From assembly GCF_019097595.1 (NCBI RefSeq), contig NC_080718.1, positions 12,742,657 through 12,806,656 on the forward strand: a stretch of DNA of 64,000 bases, read 5' to 3'. Of this stretch, positions 23,826-35,089 are shown piece after piece; position 1 is the first letter of the stretch, and every line of letters starts with the position of its first letter. Position numbers and translations under genes: made by a program. Below the pieces are notes generated by a model. The model did not search any database. It saw only the letters and a list, made by a program, of their open reading frames with translations, and was not told the origin of the DNA. The stretch comes from Hemibagrus wyckioides (taxonomy: Eukaryota > Chordata > Actinopteri > Siluriformes > Bagridae).

Positions 23826-24849
23826 TCCAGCTCTGGCTTTCATCATACAGCTATTTCTTTCAGAGACGCAGCCGTCTGATGTTTTTATCCCGTATTCATG
23901 AAACGGCTTTGAATGTGACAGCGAGTGTCTCTTTGTCGCATGCTCTCATTTACAGCCCTTTTGTTCTTCCTCTAAAGAGGATGACAGACACACTATAAAA
24001 TCTGTCCTAAAGCATCTACAGAAACAGGAGATGTTGAATCTTAGCCTTAAGCATAACCCACTTAATGTTTCCAGTTTTTTTGATTCATTGCTCACCACAT
24101 ATGGACCTGAAATGACAGCAGACAGACCCTGAAACATATCTTGAGTCTCAGAAAGCAGGCTTGAAAGCTGCTGGTTGCTAGGCTACATTCCTCATATGGG
24201 ATGCAAGTGTGGATGGAATGAATCAAGTCACCAGCTCAGCGTGGTTTTCCTAGGTGTGTTAGTTTATGCAAACACTCAAGGCTAAGAACGACTGTGGGCA
24301 TCAGGAGTGGCACAATAACTCACAATGCTTTCACGCAGACTGTCTGTTTATATTTGTTAGCAATTTGTCACTCCGTTTCCCTTACGGCAAGGATTTGGGT
24401 AAAGCGTAAAAATAGCAAGGCACCTTGGTGACAGCAAGCATCAGCTTCGACTGTAAATAAGTCAATGGTCCAAATTCATCAAGTTCAAGTTCATGAGGGT
24501 AAAATAGATGCTCTGTGATTTACAGTGTTTTTACAGATGAAAAAATACACATTGTGTGCTAGCAAGTCTTTTAAATCTGAACTTAGCAATAAGCCTTAAC
24601 CCTGTTTGGATTGATTCCATAATTCCATCTGTTGGTTATCTGGCAACCACGTGGCCAGAATATTTCAATCAAAAACTGTGCTCCAGGGTGTAGTGTTCCT
24701 TTAAAATGAGGAAAGTGGATGCAAATCAGTCACAGGCCAGTTACAGCATGACTGCACAAGCCATCATCTCCCTATTACAACTATACAGCTTTGGTAAGAG
24801 AGACACGAGACGTTCTTCAGAGGAGGTCTGAAGATCTCATGCTACGTTC

Positions 24850-25205
24850 ACAGACACGGCGATTTTATGGCTGCAAGTCTCCAGTCACTGCAGTAGGAAA
24901 GTCATCTGTACCAGTAAGCTGTTCCTGTTCCTGGTTGCCATAGTAATGATGTATATCAGTGGCTGGTGCTGATTTGCTGATTCGCATTCCAAATCAAAAA
25001 ATCTGGAAGGAGATTTGTGTATAAAATTCACCGATCATGTGTGCTTCACTCCTATTGGAAGTCGCTTAAAGTATAGTTACATAAAGTTCAACTTTTCCGA
25101 ACTTAGGCTTGGCGCTGGACACGCCCACATCTATTCGTGGTCAGAAGTCGGCAGGTCTGATTGCAAATGAATGAGCTTTGCCGCTGTGTGTGTGAACGCA
25201 GCATT
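24850..25205 (+). mobile_element. Harbinger-like / MITE-type dispersed repeat, copy 2
   Basis: Contains gttcctggttgccatagtaa, cactcctattggaagtcgct, cataaagttcaacttttcc, ggacacgcccacatctattc and gtgtgtgtgaacgcagcat. The same order of blocks is found at 35090 and, reversed, at 2845. Confidence 0.6.
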
Positions 25206-25924
25206 ATTCAGACTGTTCTAAGCCAGACTAAGCCTCTGATCTTTAAAAGATGGACATCTCAGCGTTCAGACCTGACATGCTAAGCCTGCTTACAGTAATT
25301 GGGTTAGTCTCCATTAGTGTGAGGATGAGCTCAGAGAAAGTACGGCCATTCCTGGCACTGAAGCACTATGTCTTACGAGCTCGACGCATTATTAATGAAT
25401 GACTCTGCACTAGTCGGATGATGTAATTCTAACTCAGTAATAACCAAAATGAACTCTGGCATATCAGGGGAGGAATAACGTTAACACCACGGCAGCACGC
25501 TTACGGCAGATAGAAATCAATCAAAGCCAGCGAGTCCCTAGACATGCACAATTTAGACAGAGGGGAACGCTTTGGCTGTGGCTCCTCAGAGAAATCAGAG
25601 CGTAGCCTCATGGCTCCCGCTGTGCTCAAAGGGCAGACGGAGGAGCAGAACTGAGCATATGCTCACACGCCAGGAAAGAGGGCTAAAGAAACAAGCTCTA
25701 ATCAATAACGTGTCACGTGAACCAGAAGGTGCAATGACTCTCTATGAATGTCGTGTAGCAAAGACAACAGTTTTCTAGTTGTCATCCAGACGTGTTTGAC
25801 ATGTGATGATCTGAAGTTTTGGCCAAACATAATGACTGATCTTCAAGATAGCTGCAAAAAAACATTCTCCAAGTGCAAGATCTGCTAGTCTGGGCTTTTA
25901 ATGCGACGTGAGAGGAAGAAGACA

Positions 25925-26504
25925 TTTGAACGGTTCTCAATTCCTCTTAGTTCCAGTGATTCAGCATACCAACACATTTTGGACAATTTCATGCTCCCTA
26001 CTACACAGAGACTGTGAGCCAGGCCTTCTCGTCCAACATCAGTGCCTGACCTCACAGATGTGCTTCTAGAGGAGTGATCAAAAATTCCCATTAACACACT
26101 CCTAAACCTTGACTGCAAAGGCCGTGCCAACTCCATAATAAATTCATGTGCATGTAAAGGCAAACGTCCCAGTTTTGGCCTGGCTCACAGTCTCTGCTCT
26201 TCCCAGAGGTGTTCTATCGGGTTGAGGTGCAGGCCAGTCAAGTTCCTCCACACCAAACTCGCTCATCCATGTCTTTATGAACCTTGCTTTGTGCACTGGT
26301 GTACAGTCATGTTGGAACAGGAGGTCATCCCCAAACTGTTTCCACAAAGTTGGGAGCATGAAATTGTCCAAAATGTCTTGGTATGCTGAAGCATTAAGAG
26401 TTCCTTTCACTGGAACTAAGGGGCCAAACAACACCTGAAATACAACACCTGACTTCAATGATTTGGAGGCGTGTCCCAAAACTTTTGCCAATACAGTGTA
26501 CAGG
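25925..26504. mobile_element. Inverted pair of Tc1 family A fragments
   Basis: The left half (about 25944..26174) is a plus-strand 3' piece of the non-autonomous family A element. The right half (about 26175..26504) is a minus-strand 5' piece that ends at a terminal repeat near 26490 (ttttgccaatacagtgta). Both contain the cagcataccaagacatttt region, so the locus can fold into an imperfect hairpin. It arose either by inverted duplication or by insertion of one copy into another followed by deletion. Confidence 0.75.
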
Positions 26505-27172
26505 TCATCACCTGGTCATGTGATCACCTTCCATTTACCACATGGTGTCCGCGTGGCTGTGAAAGTGATGCAAGACGCTGATTCTTACTTCATTTTGGGG
26601 TGAAGCAAGATTCCAGAGAGACGTAATTAATAATCACATTTTTTCATATCATGATTCAGGAAGTGTTTAATATCAGCAGTGAGAAAGGGTCACTGACACA
26701 CATGCTATAAAACTAAATAAATATTTAGGGAAATCTGTCTGTAATTTCCTCAGAGGACAATGACGAGAAACCCTTTTCTGACGATCCGGATGTAAAAAAA
26801 AAATAATTAATCACAGACAGGACCAGGAAACTGACCCCAAAAAGACCCCAAATTTAATCCTGTCTGCACAGGGGTTTATGTTTCTCTTTACATCTATGTG
26901 AAATCCAGGAGAGAAATCTTCAAAGGCTGTCACACTAACAGCATGAAATCATGCTGCTGTCCCGTCCAAGCTTCATTCACAATGGAACAAAAACAAAAAA
27001 CACAGAAGAGTACCCCATGCCTCAGCTGTCGCACACGCTACAGGATGCCGGTCAAAAACAGGGCAAGGAAAAACAAAAAGCAAAGTCAGCAGGAGAATGT
27101 CGAGGCGTTTTATCCTTTATTTATTATATCACGTAAAGAGGAACAGAGGAAGGTGGATTTCTCAGTGACAAT

Positions 27173-27175
<3 letters not shown>

Positions 27176-27206
<31 letters not shown>
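27176..27206. repeat. (TC)n microsatellite
   Basis: About 14 TC units, one CG interruption. Confidence 0.9.
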
Positions 27207-27208
<2 letters not shown>

Positions 27209-28168
27209 CTACATTCCTGAGTTTGGGTGGAGATGACCGAGTGCATTCCTTATCCTGTTCGAATCTGACCAACCAGAACACTGATTATAAAGACGCAAAA
27301 ATTCCCAGCAGATGTTAATCGAAGGCGTGTGTACCACAGCGGCAGCCTCGTTAAACCGATTATTCCGAGAGGGTTCTGCTGGGGTATGTCAACTTCGAGT
27401 GAGTCACAGGAACAACGAGCTAGCCTACGCTAATTACAGCCAGGCTGTTTATTGACGAATTACTCATCCCACTTATCCTGCCTTTCAGCTTGGATTACAG
27501 GTGTCTACCTAACAAGCGTTCAACACATATAATACAAATAAAATACGTGAAGCGAGCGTGCAAGCTCTCTCACCAGAGATGACAGAAACTTGTTTATTCA
27601 ATAAATCTGCACCCAAACAGTCAAGCTGATCTATGATCAATAATCAACATGGTCTACGATTAATATTTTCTTGCCTTCAGAAATGTTACAATGGTTTTGA
27701 TAAACACCACGGGTTTGATTATAGTGTCATTTTTGAAGCTTGTATATTAGATTCTCTGAAAAAAGTTTTCATGAAAGCATTTACCAAATAATTAACTGTA
27801 ATTACAGAATAATGAACCCACTGTGAGACTTCTAATAAACACCATTCCCAAGTCAACATCTGGCTTTTGTCGTGTCCATCGGCGCCACGCAAAGGCGACT
27901 GAAACAAATTAAATACTCGCTTTTGTTCAGACTGACAGATGGATCATTTGACCTGAGGCTGTGTTAATAATTTACAATCCAACGCTCAATAGAGCAGGTC
28001 TGACACACCCTACATGTCAGAGTGCTCCCGTCATCAACCGGTCGAGGTCATGTGAAGGAGAGTTCAGGTAAGGAAAGGTGATGACATTTTTGTAAAGAAA
28101 AATAAAATAAAAAATTCACCACTTGTTTATTCACAATCAAGCTGAAGCTTAGGGACATGAGATAAATA

Positions 28169-29464
28169 TTGATCCTGACTGAGGTCTGACCCTGAGAGGA
28201 GTCTGACACTGACAGATGTCTGATCTTGAGATGTGTCTGATACTAACAGATGTCTGATCCTGAAATGTGTCTGATACTGACTAAGGTCTGATCCTGACTG
28301 AGGTCTGACCCTGAGAGGAGTCTGATACTGACAGATGTCTGATCCTGACAGGAGTCTGATACTGACAGATGTTTGATCCTGAGATGAGTCTGATACTGAC
28401 AGATGTCTGATCCTGACAGGAGTCTGATACTGACTAAGGTCTGATCCTGACTGAGGTCTGACCCTGAGAGGAGTCTGATACTGACAGATGTCTGATCCTG
28501 ACAGGAGTCTGATACTGACAGATGTCTGATCCTGACAGATGTTTGATCCTGAGAGGAGTCTGATACTGACAGATGTCTGATACTGACAGATGTTTGATCC
28601 TGAGAGGAGTCTGATACTGACAGATGTCTGATCCTGACAGGAGTCTGATACTGACAGATGTCTGATCCTGACTGAGGTCTGATCCTGACAGATGTCTAAT
28701 CCTGACTGAGGTCTGATCCTCAGAGGTGTCTGATCCTGACTGAGGTCTGATCCTCAGAGGTGTCTGATCCTGACTGAGGTCTGATCCTCAGAGGTGTCTG
28801 ATCCTGACTGAGGTCTGATCCTCAGAGGTGTCTGATCCTGACTGAGGTCTGATCCTCAGAGGTGTCTGATCCTGACTGAGGTCTGATCCTCAGAGGTGTC
28901 TGATCCTGACTGAGGTCTGATCCTCAGAGGTGTCTGATCCTGACTGAGGTCTGATCCTCAGAGGTGTCTGATCCTGACTGAGGTCTGATCCTGACAGATG
29001 TCTAATCCTGACTGAGGTCTGATCCTCAGAGGTGTCTGATCCTGACTGAGGTCTGATCCTCAGAGGTGTCTGATCCTGACTGAGGTCTGATCCTCAGAGG
29101 TGTCTGATCCTGACTGAGGTCTGATCCTGACAGATGTCTAATCCTGACTGAGGTCTGATCCTCAGAGGTGTCTGATCCTGACTGAGGTCTGATCCTCAGA
29201 GGTGTCTGATCCTCAGAGGTGTCTGATCCTGACTGAGGTCTGATCCTCAGAGGTGTCTGATCCTGACTGAGGTCTGATCCTCAGAGGTGTCTGATCCTGA
29301 CTGAGGTCTGATCCTCAGAGGTGTCTGATCCTGACTGAGGTCTGATCCTCAGAGGTGTCTGATCCTGACTGAGGTCTGATCCTCAGAGGTGTCTGATCCT
29401 GACTGAGGTCTGATCCTCAGAGGTGTCTGATCCTGACTGAGGTCTGATACTGACTACATTCTGA
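28169..29464. repeat. 17-bp minisatellite with 34-bp higher-order dimer
   Basis: About 76 tandem 17-mers of the type tctgatcctgactgagg. The left part (to about 28680) mixes several unit variants. The right part is a nearly uniform alternation of tctgatcctgactgagg and tctgatcctcagaggtg. A rare variant beginning tctaatcc occurs at 28695, 29001 and 29137, spaced by 306 and 136 bases, which are exact multiples of 17, so the register is kept. The array lies in mboat2 intron 1 and ends about 440 bp from the exon 1 donor. There are no spacers and no long open frame. Confidence 0.96.
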
Positions 29465-29906
29465 CATGCTCTGTCCCTCATGCACTACCTGCTACACGCA
29501 CTGCCTCATCGCCTCATCTCAGCTCTGCCTGTTCCAGCAGATCACAGCCTGACATTGTGATGACGGCTGTATTTATTTCAGACTTCTGCTTTTCCACATC
29601 ATCGGACTTGCAAACATCTGAGTGATGATTAGCTCGCTATATCAGATAGCTAGCTCCAACCTTACTGCTGCCTTACTCGTTTAATCTGATGAGGAGAATA
29701 GTGAAAGGAGGACGACATGCACTCATACAAAAGGTTTTGCTTGACCAAGCGCTTTGTGTGTGGATGAGAAGATTACACATCCAACACTTCAGTGGAATCC
29801 GACGAAGAAAGCTAACCTGCTAGTGGCGTTAAATTGTGTATTAAGACGTCAACATTACCGAACTGGCCACTGTTAGCTCTGTCTTTAAAAACATGTGGCA
29901 GTTTAC

Positions 29907-29987
29907 CTGATCTAAAGGAAGGTCAACCATGTCGCTGAGGGGCTTCAGCAAAGTGGAGCCCGTACAAGACGTCGTTTCAGTAGCCAT
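29907..29987 (-). CDS. mboat2: mboat2 coding exon 1 (N-terminus of lysophospholipid acyltransferase 2)
   Basis: This exon encodes the first 27 residues, MATETTSCTGSTLLKPLSDM followed by VDLPLDQ, and ends at a CAG|GTAAAC donor. It matches the vertebrate MBOAT2 N-terminus, in which a short Ser/Thr-rich cytosolic tail with a TGSTLL..PLS motif precedes DQVNF. The exon 2 sequence VNFVACQ continues exactly in phase 0. The chosen ATG has G at -3 and +4, a strong Kozak context. The reading frame stays open upstream to about 30224 but contains no other ATG, so the start is well supported. The leader upstream is purine-rich on the coding strand (30056..30112 is CT-rich on the plus strand). The gene points away from asap2 and is the left half of a divergent pair. 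Confidence 0.95.
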
Positions 29988-30182
29988 GACTGTTGATGGA
30001 TCCTTTACTTTGTCCGTTTCGGTAAGAAAAGAAATCCCCTGAATCCCCCTATCCAGTCTCCTCTCCTCTTCTCTTCTCTTCTCTTCTCTCCTCCCTTTCT
30101 CCTCTTCTCTTCTGCGCGCTGCTGGACTGATATCTCTCCGCTCGAGAACTTGTCTGAGGCGCAACAGCTCTAAACCTCCATG
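29988..30182 (-). promoter_or_regulatory. mboat2: mboat2 5' leader / proximal promoter
   Basis: Sequence immediately upstream of the start codon. It includes a GA-rich tract on the coding strand (30056..30112) and a CpG-containing patch around 30113..30160. The transcription start cannot be placed from sequence alone. No clear initiator or TATA box is seen close to the coding sequence. Confidence 0.55.
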
Positions 30183-30310
30183 ACAGACCGAATCCCAAAT
30201 AGCGCCTATCTGGACATATAGCACACTACATGTAGTGTAGAATAAGAACTATTTTCTATCGTGAGTAGTGCACTTATAAAAGGAGTACCAACCTATTTGT
30301 ATTCGAGCCC
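30183..30310. mobile_element. Small MITE-like palindromic repeat in the mboat2 5' flank
   Basis: The ends are inverted copies of each other: cgaatcccaaatagcgcct at the left, and acctatttgtattcg at the right, which inverts to a close match. A perfect 14-bp palindrome cactacatgtagtg lies at 30224..30237 and a ttataaaag sequence at 30274. It resembles a common fish element with cgaatcccaaatag ends. It separates the leader from the GC boxes. Confidence 0.6.
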
Positions 30311-30315
30311 GTATA

Positions 30316-30359
30316 GGCGGGGTTAGGAGTTTGTTCCTCCCTTTTCAGCTAACCCCGCC
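30316..30359. promoter_or_regulatory. mboat2: Paired inverted GC boxes
   Basis: The 11-base ggcggggttag (30316..30326) is repeated in exact inverse as ctaaccccgcc (30349..30359), with 22 bases between them. Each arm holds a GGGCGG-like core of the type bound by Sp/KLF factors. The position, about 330 to 370 bp upstream of the mboat2 start codon, fits a promoter element. Confidence 0.5.
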
Positions 30360-30599
30360 CATCAGCTGGCTGCTTTGCCTCGCTTATAGAGCAGTAATGA
30401 CAGTAATTTACTTATAATCATTAGTTTATTGTTTAACTCTTACACTGAGACTTTTATTAGCTTTAATAGCATGTGTGTCCAAAAACTTCTATATGATGTA
30501 CTAATAATACATTCTGTGGTCAGTAAGGATATTATAGGTAAGCTTATGTTGGTGTTATATAGGTACATATAGTTTTATTGCATCCAGAGTGACCTTTAT

Positions 30600-30705
30600 T
30601 CTATTAATGCAACCAAGCAGATGAGGGTTAAGGACCTTTCAAATGGGCCCTGCCATGCAGAGCTGGGATTGAACTCCAACAACCTTCCAATCAACCTTTT
30701 CTGGC
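30600..30705 (-). mobile_element. SINE-like fragment
   Basis: Reads like the interior of a fish tRNA-type SINE: gcaaccaagcagatgaggg, ttaaggacctttcaaatggg and gctgggattgaactccaac. Only the central part is recognisable. Confidence 0.45.
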
Positions 30706-31243
30706 CATATCCTGTGGCCTTTTTTTCCCAGCTACGCCGCCCATATTGGTCATTTTGTACATACACAGGTATTAACTGTTAAGCTACAATTGCTATGCAA
30801 AATTTGTTAACCCAGCACTTTCAATAAAAAGTAATTACACACAACCTGATATTATTTGGGTGGGGAACCAATAGCACAGTGCAGCAGTGACAGTGATGGG
30901 GACAAGTCAAAGCGACATGTCTGGACTCTTGTATGAAATTCTCACATGCATGTTTTTCACAACACTGCAACAGTAAAAACTGTACAGAAACATAAATGAT
31001 CTACATGAATGACAATTACTACAGTGCCAAGATAAAATGCATAAGCACAGTTCATATTTTTGGACTGTTGGGTTGGTATCAATCTTTAGATTAAAAAAAG
31101 TAAGAAGCAATATATTTTGCTTTATCATTTCCCATCCAAAACTACTTATTAAGAAACATATCACTAAAGGTCATGTTGCAGCACTGCTGAAAGGATTACA
31201 GATAACACTAGAACTATATTTAGCTAGAATGAAATTAGTTGTA

Positions 31244-31415
31244 GGGCAGCACAGTGGTGGAGCAGGCAGTGATGTTGTCTCACAGCTCCAAGGTCCTTGG
31301 TTTGCTCTGGTTTCTACACAGTTTTCCCAGTTTCTTGTCACATAACAAAAAATAGGTGTGAATGAGTATCTGTGTGTGTGTGTGTGTGTGTGATGTTACC
31401 CTGAGATGGACCAGA
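31244..31415 (+). mobile_element. SINE-like / hAT-type dispersed repeat, truncated
   Basis: Begins ggcagcacagtggtggagc, then gttgtctcacagctccaagg, the standard head of a common fish repeat that often ends as at 8895. The middle is deleted, and a TG microsatellite (31373..31392) precedes a short accctgagatggacc segment. Confidence 0.6.
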
Positions 31416-31419
31416 ATCG

Positions 31420-31420
31420 A

Positions 31421-31498
<78 letters not shown>
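31420..31498. repeat. (TC)n microsatellite
   Basis: About 38 TC units with one TTTCTTTC interruption. The minus strand gives an artefactual Arg/Glu frame. Confidence 0.95.
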
Positions 31499-31502
<4 letters not shown>

Positions 31503-32475
31503 TATAAGTTGTAGAACATACAATACCTACAATCGGGGAAATAATTAGGGAAAAATTCAGTCATATCACTATTAAAACATTTACGTACACAGAGAGAGAA
31601 AGGCACATTCCTCATAAATGGACAAGTCCTCATAAAGCACCAAAATTTGCTTTTTTTGTTGTTTATAAGTCTAAGAGATGATATTAAAGGGTTAAACTCA
31701 GCAAGAAAAAAACAGAAGACACAAAAATGTATTTTACAACAACAAGCAACATTTTTGAAGACCAAACTGTGAACCACATGTATAAAGCAACCCAAATGTT
31801 ATTAGTAGGGTTAATAAAAAACAAAGCTACAATAAACATACATAAATGAATGAATGAATGAATAAATAAATGAGCAACTGTTTCTTCCATAAGCCACAAA
31901 AGTCTCGTCAATATTTAAAAATAGATAAGGATATTATGAAGGATTTTATAATGAACTTCCGTAACCTTGTTGGATGCGAAAGGTGTCAGGTTTCTCAGAG
32001 CATGTTGAGTGAGAGTGACACGAGCATTACTGCAGCTATTGCAGTCAGACAGCGCCACCGTGTGGTTATGTCAGAAAGTGAAAATCAGCATGGGAAATTC
32101 CTGTCATTTACATCTCTATCTTCTGTGTTTGGCAACAAGAATGAAAACAAAAAATCTTGTTTAATCCTTTTCCCAGGAAGGGAACTGCAATCATTGTGGA
32201 TTGGCTCTTTTTATACTCCATTGTGCCAACATGGGTTTCAGGCAAGGTTGGAAAATGAGCACTATTTATAATATTCCTGCTAAATTTGCTGGCCCATCAC
32301 AGGCAAAGGAGTATTTTTTAATTTAATTTTTTTTTAAAATTTTTTTGTTAAAAAGAAGGTTGGATCAGCATTGAGCCTCTGTTGGAAAACGAGATCTTCT
32401 CATAACAACCCTACCAATGTTAGGCCCAAAAAATGACTGAAGTTGACCCATTGTTTTCCTGCTTATGATATTTTC

Positions 32476-32945
32476 CTACACCGATCAGGCATAACATTAT
32501 GAGCTGTGACAGGTGAAGTGAATAACACTGATTATCTCCTCATCATGGCACCTGTTAGTGGGTGGGATATATTAGGAAGCAAGTGAACATTTTGTCCTCA
32601 AAGTTGATGTGTTAGAAGCAGGAAAAATGGGCAAGTGTAAGGATTTGAGCGAGTTTGACAAAGGGCCAAATTGTGATGGCTAGACCACTGGATCAGAGTA
32701 TCTCCAAAACTCCAGCTCTTGCAGAGTGTTCCCGGTCTGCAATGGTCAGTATCTATCAAAAGTATCCTTAAATTCCTGTAAATATTCTTTAAGTCCTATA
32801 AGTTGCTTACCTCGCAACTTACAGGACTTAAAGGATCTGTTGCTAACATCTTGGTGCCAAATACCACAGCACACCTTCAGGAATCTAGTAAAGTCTATGC
32901 CATGATGGGTCAGGGCTGTTTTGGGAGCAAAAGGGGGACATGGTC
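32476..32945 (+). mobile_element. Non-autonomous Tc1-like element, family B
   Basis: Starts with an intact end (TACACCGATCAGGCATAACA). It carries the leader and the first codons of the transposase region (gcaggaaaaatgggcaagtg), then jumps at agtatcctt to the 3' part (ggatctgttgctaacatc). This junction is the same as in the copy at 2372. The 3' terminal repeat is lost. A 20-bp inverted repeat with a 7-base loop lies at 32787..32833. Confidence 0.82.
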
Positions 32946-33179
32946 ACAAGGAGCCTGTAGTCTATCCTATCCTATATAGAGACAACACTTGCCTTTCATT
33001 ATTAACATAGGTTTATGCATCGCATCCTACATTCTTGACCTATGACATATGGGTTCTACTAGAAATTAATTTAAGAAACAGCTGATAGGCGAAGAGATAT
33101 TACATTTCAAGATGGAAACTGTTTTGCATTTAATATATGGCCGCTAGGGGGCACTCTATCCACATTATACTTTGCTTCA

Positions 33180-33265
33180 TTCATTCTTTATTCCTCAGTA
33201 CACGGTTTATCCGGTTTATCATGGTGAATACACCCTGGATATCGTACACAAGTCAGGGCACAACA

Positions 33266-33305
<40 letters not shown>

Positions 33306-33395
33306 GTCAGTTTCAGAATTAGCAAGAACATGAGAACAGAAGAAAATGCGAAATTTTGCACAGACTCAGGATCGAGCCTGAGGCCACTGCACACA
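33180..33395 (+). mobile_element. Dispersed fish repeat R1, copy with (CA)n
   Basis: Contains attcctcagtacacggttta, atacaccctggatatcgtac, a CA array (33267..33302) and a tail reading like atcgagcctgaggccactg. The order matches the R1 family. Confidence 0.55.
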
Positions 33396-33494
33396 TGCTT
33401 GTAACATCTCTTAATTTATGTCATATAGACATTTTGTGTCTAATTCTAACTACTCTAGTTACTCTTATTGTAAATCTGATCATTTGGGTGTGAT

Positions 33495-33602
33495 CCTTCC
33501 ATCCATCCATTTTCTGTAGCGCTTACCCTACACAGGGTTGTTCGGAAGCTGGAGTCTATCCCAGAAGACTCTGGGTTCAAGGTGGGGGAGCTTCATAGTG
33601 TG
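33495..33602 (+). mobile_element. Dispersed fish repeat R1, short fragment
   Basis: Reads tccatccatccattttctg, agcgcttaccctacacaggg and gctggagtctatcccag, the R1 head. It is truncated after about 100 bases. Confidence 0.65.
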
Positions 33603-34206
33603 TTACTGCGTTTGAAATCTGAACCAGATTTTTATTGCTCTGCAGAGGAGTATCTTCTTTCGAGTATCTTAAGATCTTTTCTGAGCTAGATTTGCTTTTC
33701 TGATGAAAATAACGTGTGTGTTTGCGGAATAGTTCTAACTATAAGTTGTAGCCTGATAAATCTTCATCAAATTTCCAAAAAAGAGTCACATGAACTTCAC
33801 ATATTATGTTTCCCCACACTTCACATGTAGTGCATGTTTTTGTCTGAGTGTGATTTTCTTTCTCCGTGATTCAATTATTTTAATATGTTCATTTTTTTTA
33901 ATGTTGTATAAATGGCACATGCCTGTATTTTACCACATGTGATTTCTCACATGAAAGAATCCTTCATTGTTCAGCGCAGCACGTTGTTCAGATGACGTGT
34001 TTACTTGAGCTAACGTGCAATTTCAAGGCACAAGGTGTTGAAATACGTGTTCACATTTTTCCCCACATGCAATCACATATTTTTCACATAATCACATGCG
34101 AAAAACTGTGTGTGCCTATTCCATAAGGAAGGGTATTTACTGAGCGCTGTGTGGTTTGTCGTAATGAAAGTGAAACAGAGAAAGATTTGCTATTGTTTAG
34201 TTAGTT

Positions 34207-34217
34207 AGTAGAGAGAC

Positions 34218-34248
<31 letters not shown>
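34207..34248. repeat. (GA)n microsatellite
   Basis: About 20 GA units with an AAAG interruption. Confidence 0.9.
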
Positions 34249-35089
34249 CTGATATGCTAAGACAGAAAGACAGACATAGAGAAGGATACAGACAGAGCAT
34301 GAGGATACCTACATATTCAGATAGACTAACACATACAGGGAGTTTTCTCTCTTCAGAGCACTCAAGTGCAGAACCAATTATACGTTCGTCAGGAAGAGAT
34401 GACAGGTTGACGGTGGTGTCTCCATGGCAACTTTGCCCCAGCCATGGAAGAATTTCTCCTTTGTGCTTTCTTAAACAGAGCACACAGTCAGAGAGGAGCC
34501 GAGGAGGCCATGATCAAGCAAAAAGAAAAAAATCCCGTTGAAAGTTCCAGAGTCCAGCTCAATGACCCTTACAGCTCATAAAGTCTCCACAGAAAATCAT
34601 TACGTGTGTGTGTGTGTGTGTTTCCCTCTTTAGACTGTTCTTTTTATAAACATGGCACCAGAACTCCTGAAGTGTCTAAAGTGAAGTGAGACCTAATACA
34701 CAAGATCAAAATAGTCAAACACTGATTATTTGCTTTTAGTCCACATCCCTTGGGATAAAAATAGTCTCCTTCCCTTTGTAGGGCTTGTAAATTGGCCATG
34801 CCTGCCTTCACAATTTCACCAATGGGAAGGAAAAAGTGCTTGACGATCCACTGCCCGCTTAATGTCCGAGATCATCACCTGCTGTAAATTTAATCACAGG
34901 CTTGAGTTTTTCTTTATGATAAACAATGGTGTACTGCAGCTAACCGGCTTATATCCAGGAATAATCAGAGTGACTCAATAATCAGTGGCCCATTTTGTGT
35001 CCATTCCATTCACAAATGTAAAGGAGATAGATATTGTGTCTTATGCAACAACACACATACATTGTTTCACACTTACTTTACCTCCAGTT

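Larger units (their letters stand above)
1961..29906 (-). other. mboat2: mboat2 intron 1
   Basis: This 27.9 kb intron runs from the GTAAAC donor at 29906 to the AG acceptor at 1961..1962 and separates two phase-0 coding exons. Recognisable repeats are listed separately. In the following stretches I see no gene and no confident repeat: 3180..4320, 5470..6260, 7236..8890 (two possible transcription factor sites only), 9160..10225 (AT-rich), 11021..11852, 14521..15980, 16566..18110, 18791..19267, 19501..21339, 21608..22900, 23826..24850, 25206..25924 and 26505..28168. Open frames there are short and lack splice-compatible conserved protein sequence. Confidence 0.85.

Noticed and set aside
28169..29464. 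CRISPR-like array
   Set aside because: Units are contiguous 17-mers without unique spacers, in vertebrate DNA; it is a minisatellite.
29988..30224. Open frame continuing upstream of the mboat2 start codon for 79 codons
   Set aside because: It contains no ATG, is composed of a GA-rich leader and part of a MITE, and the homologous protein starts at 29987.
31870..32271. 133-residue frame as a novel intergenic gene
   Set aside because: No recognisable domain and unremarkable composition; bounded by an AATA-type tract and AT-rich DNA. A chance frame is the simplest explanation without transcript support.
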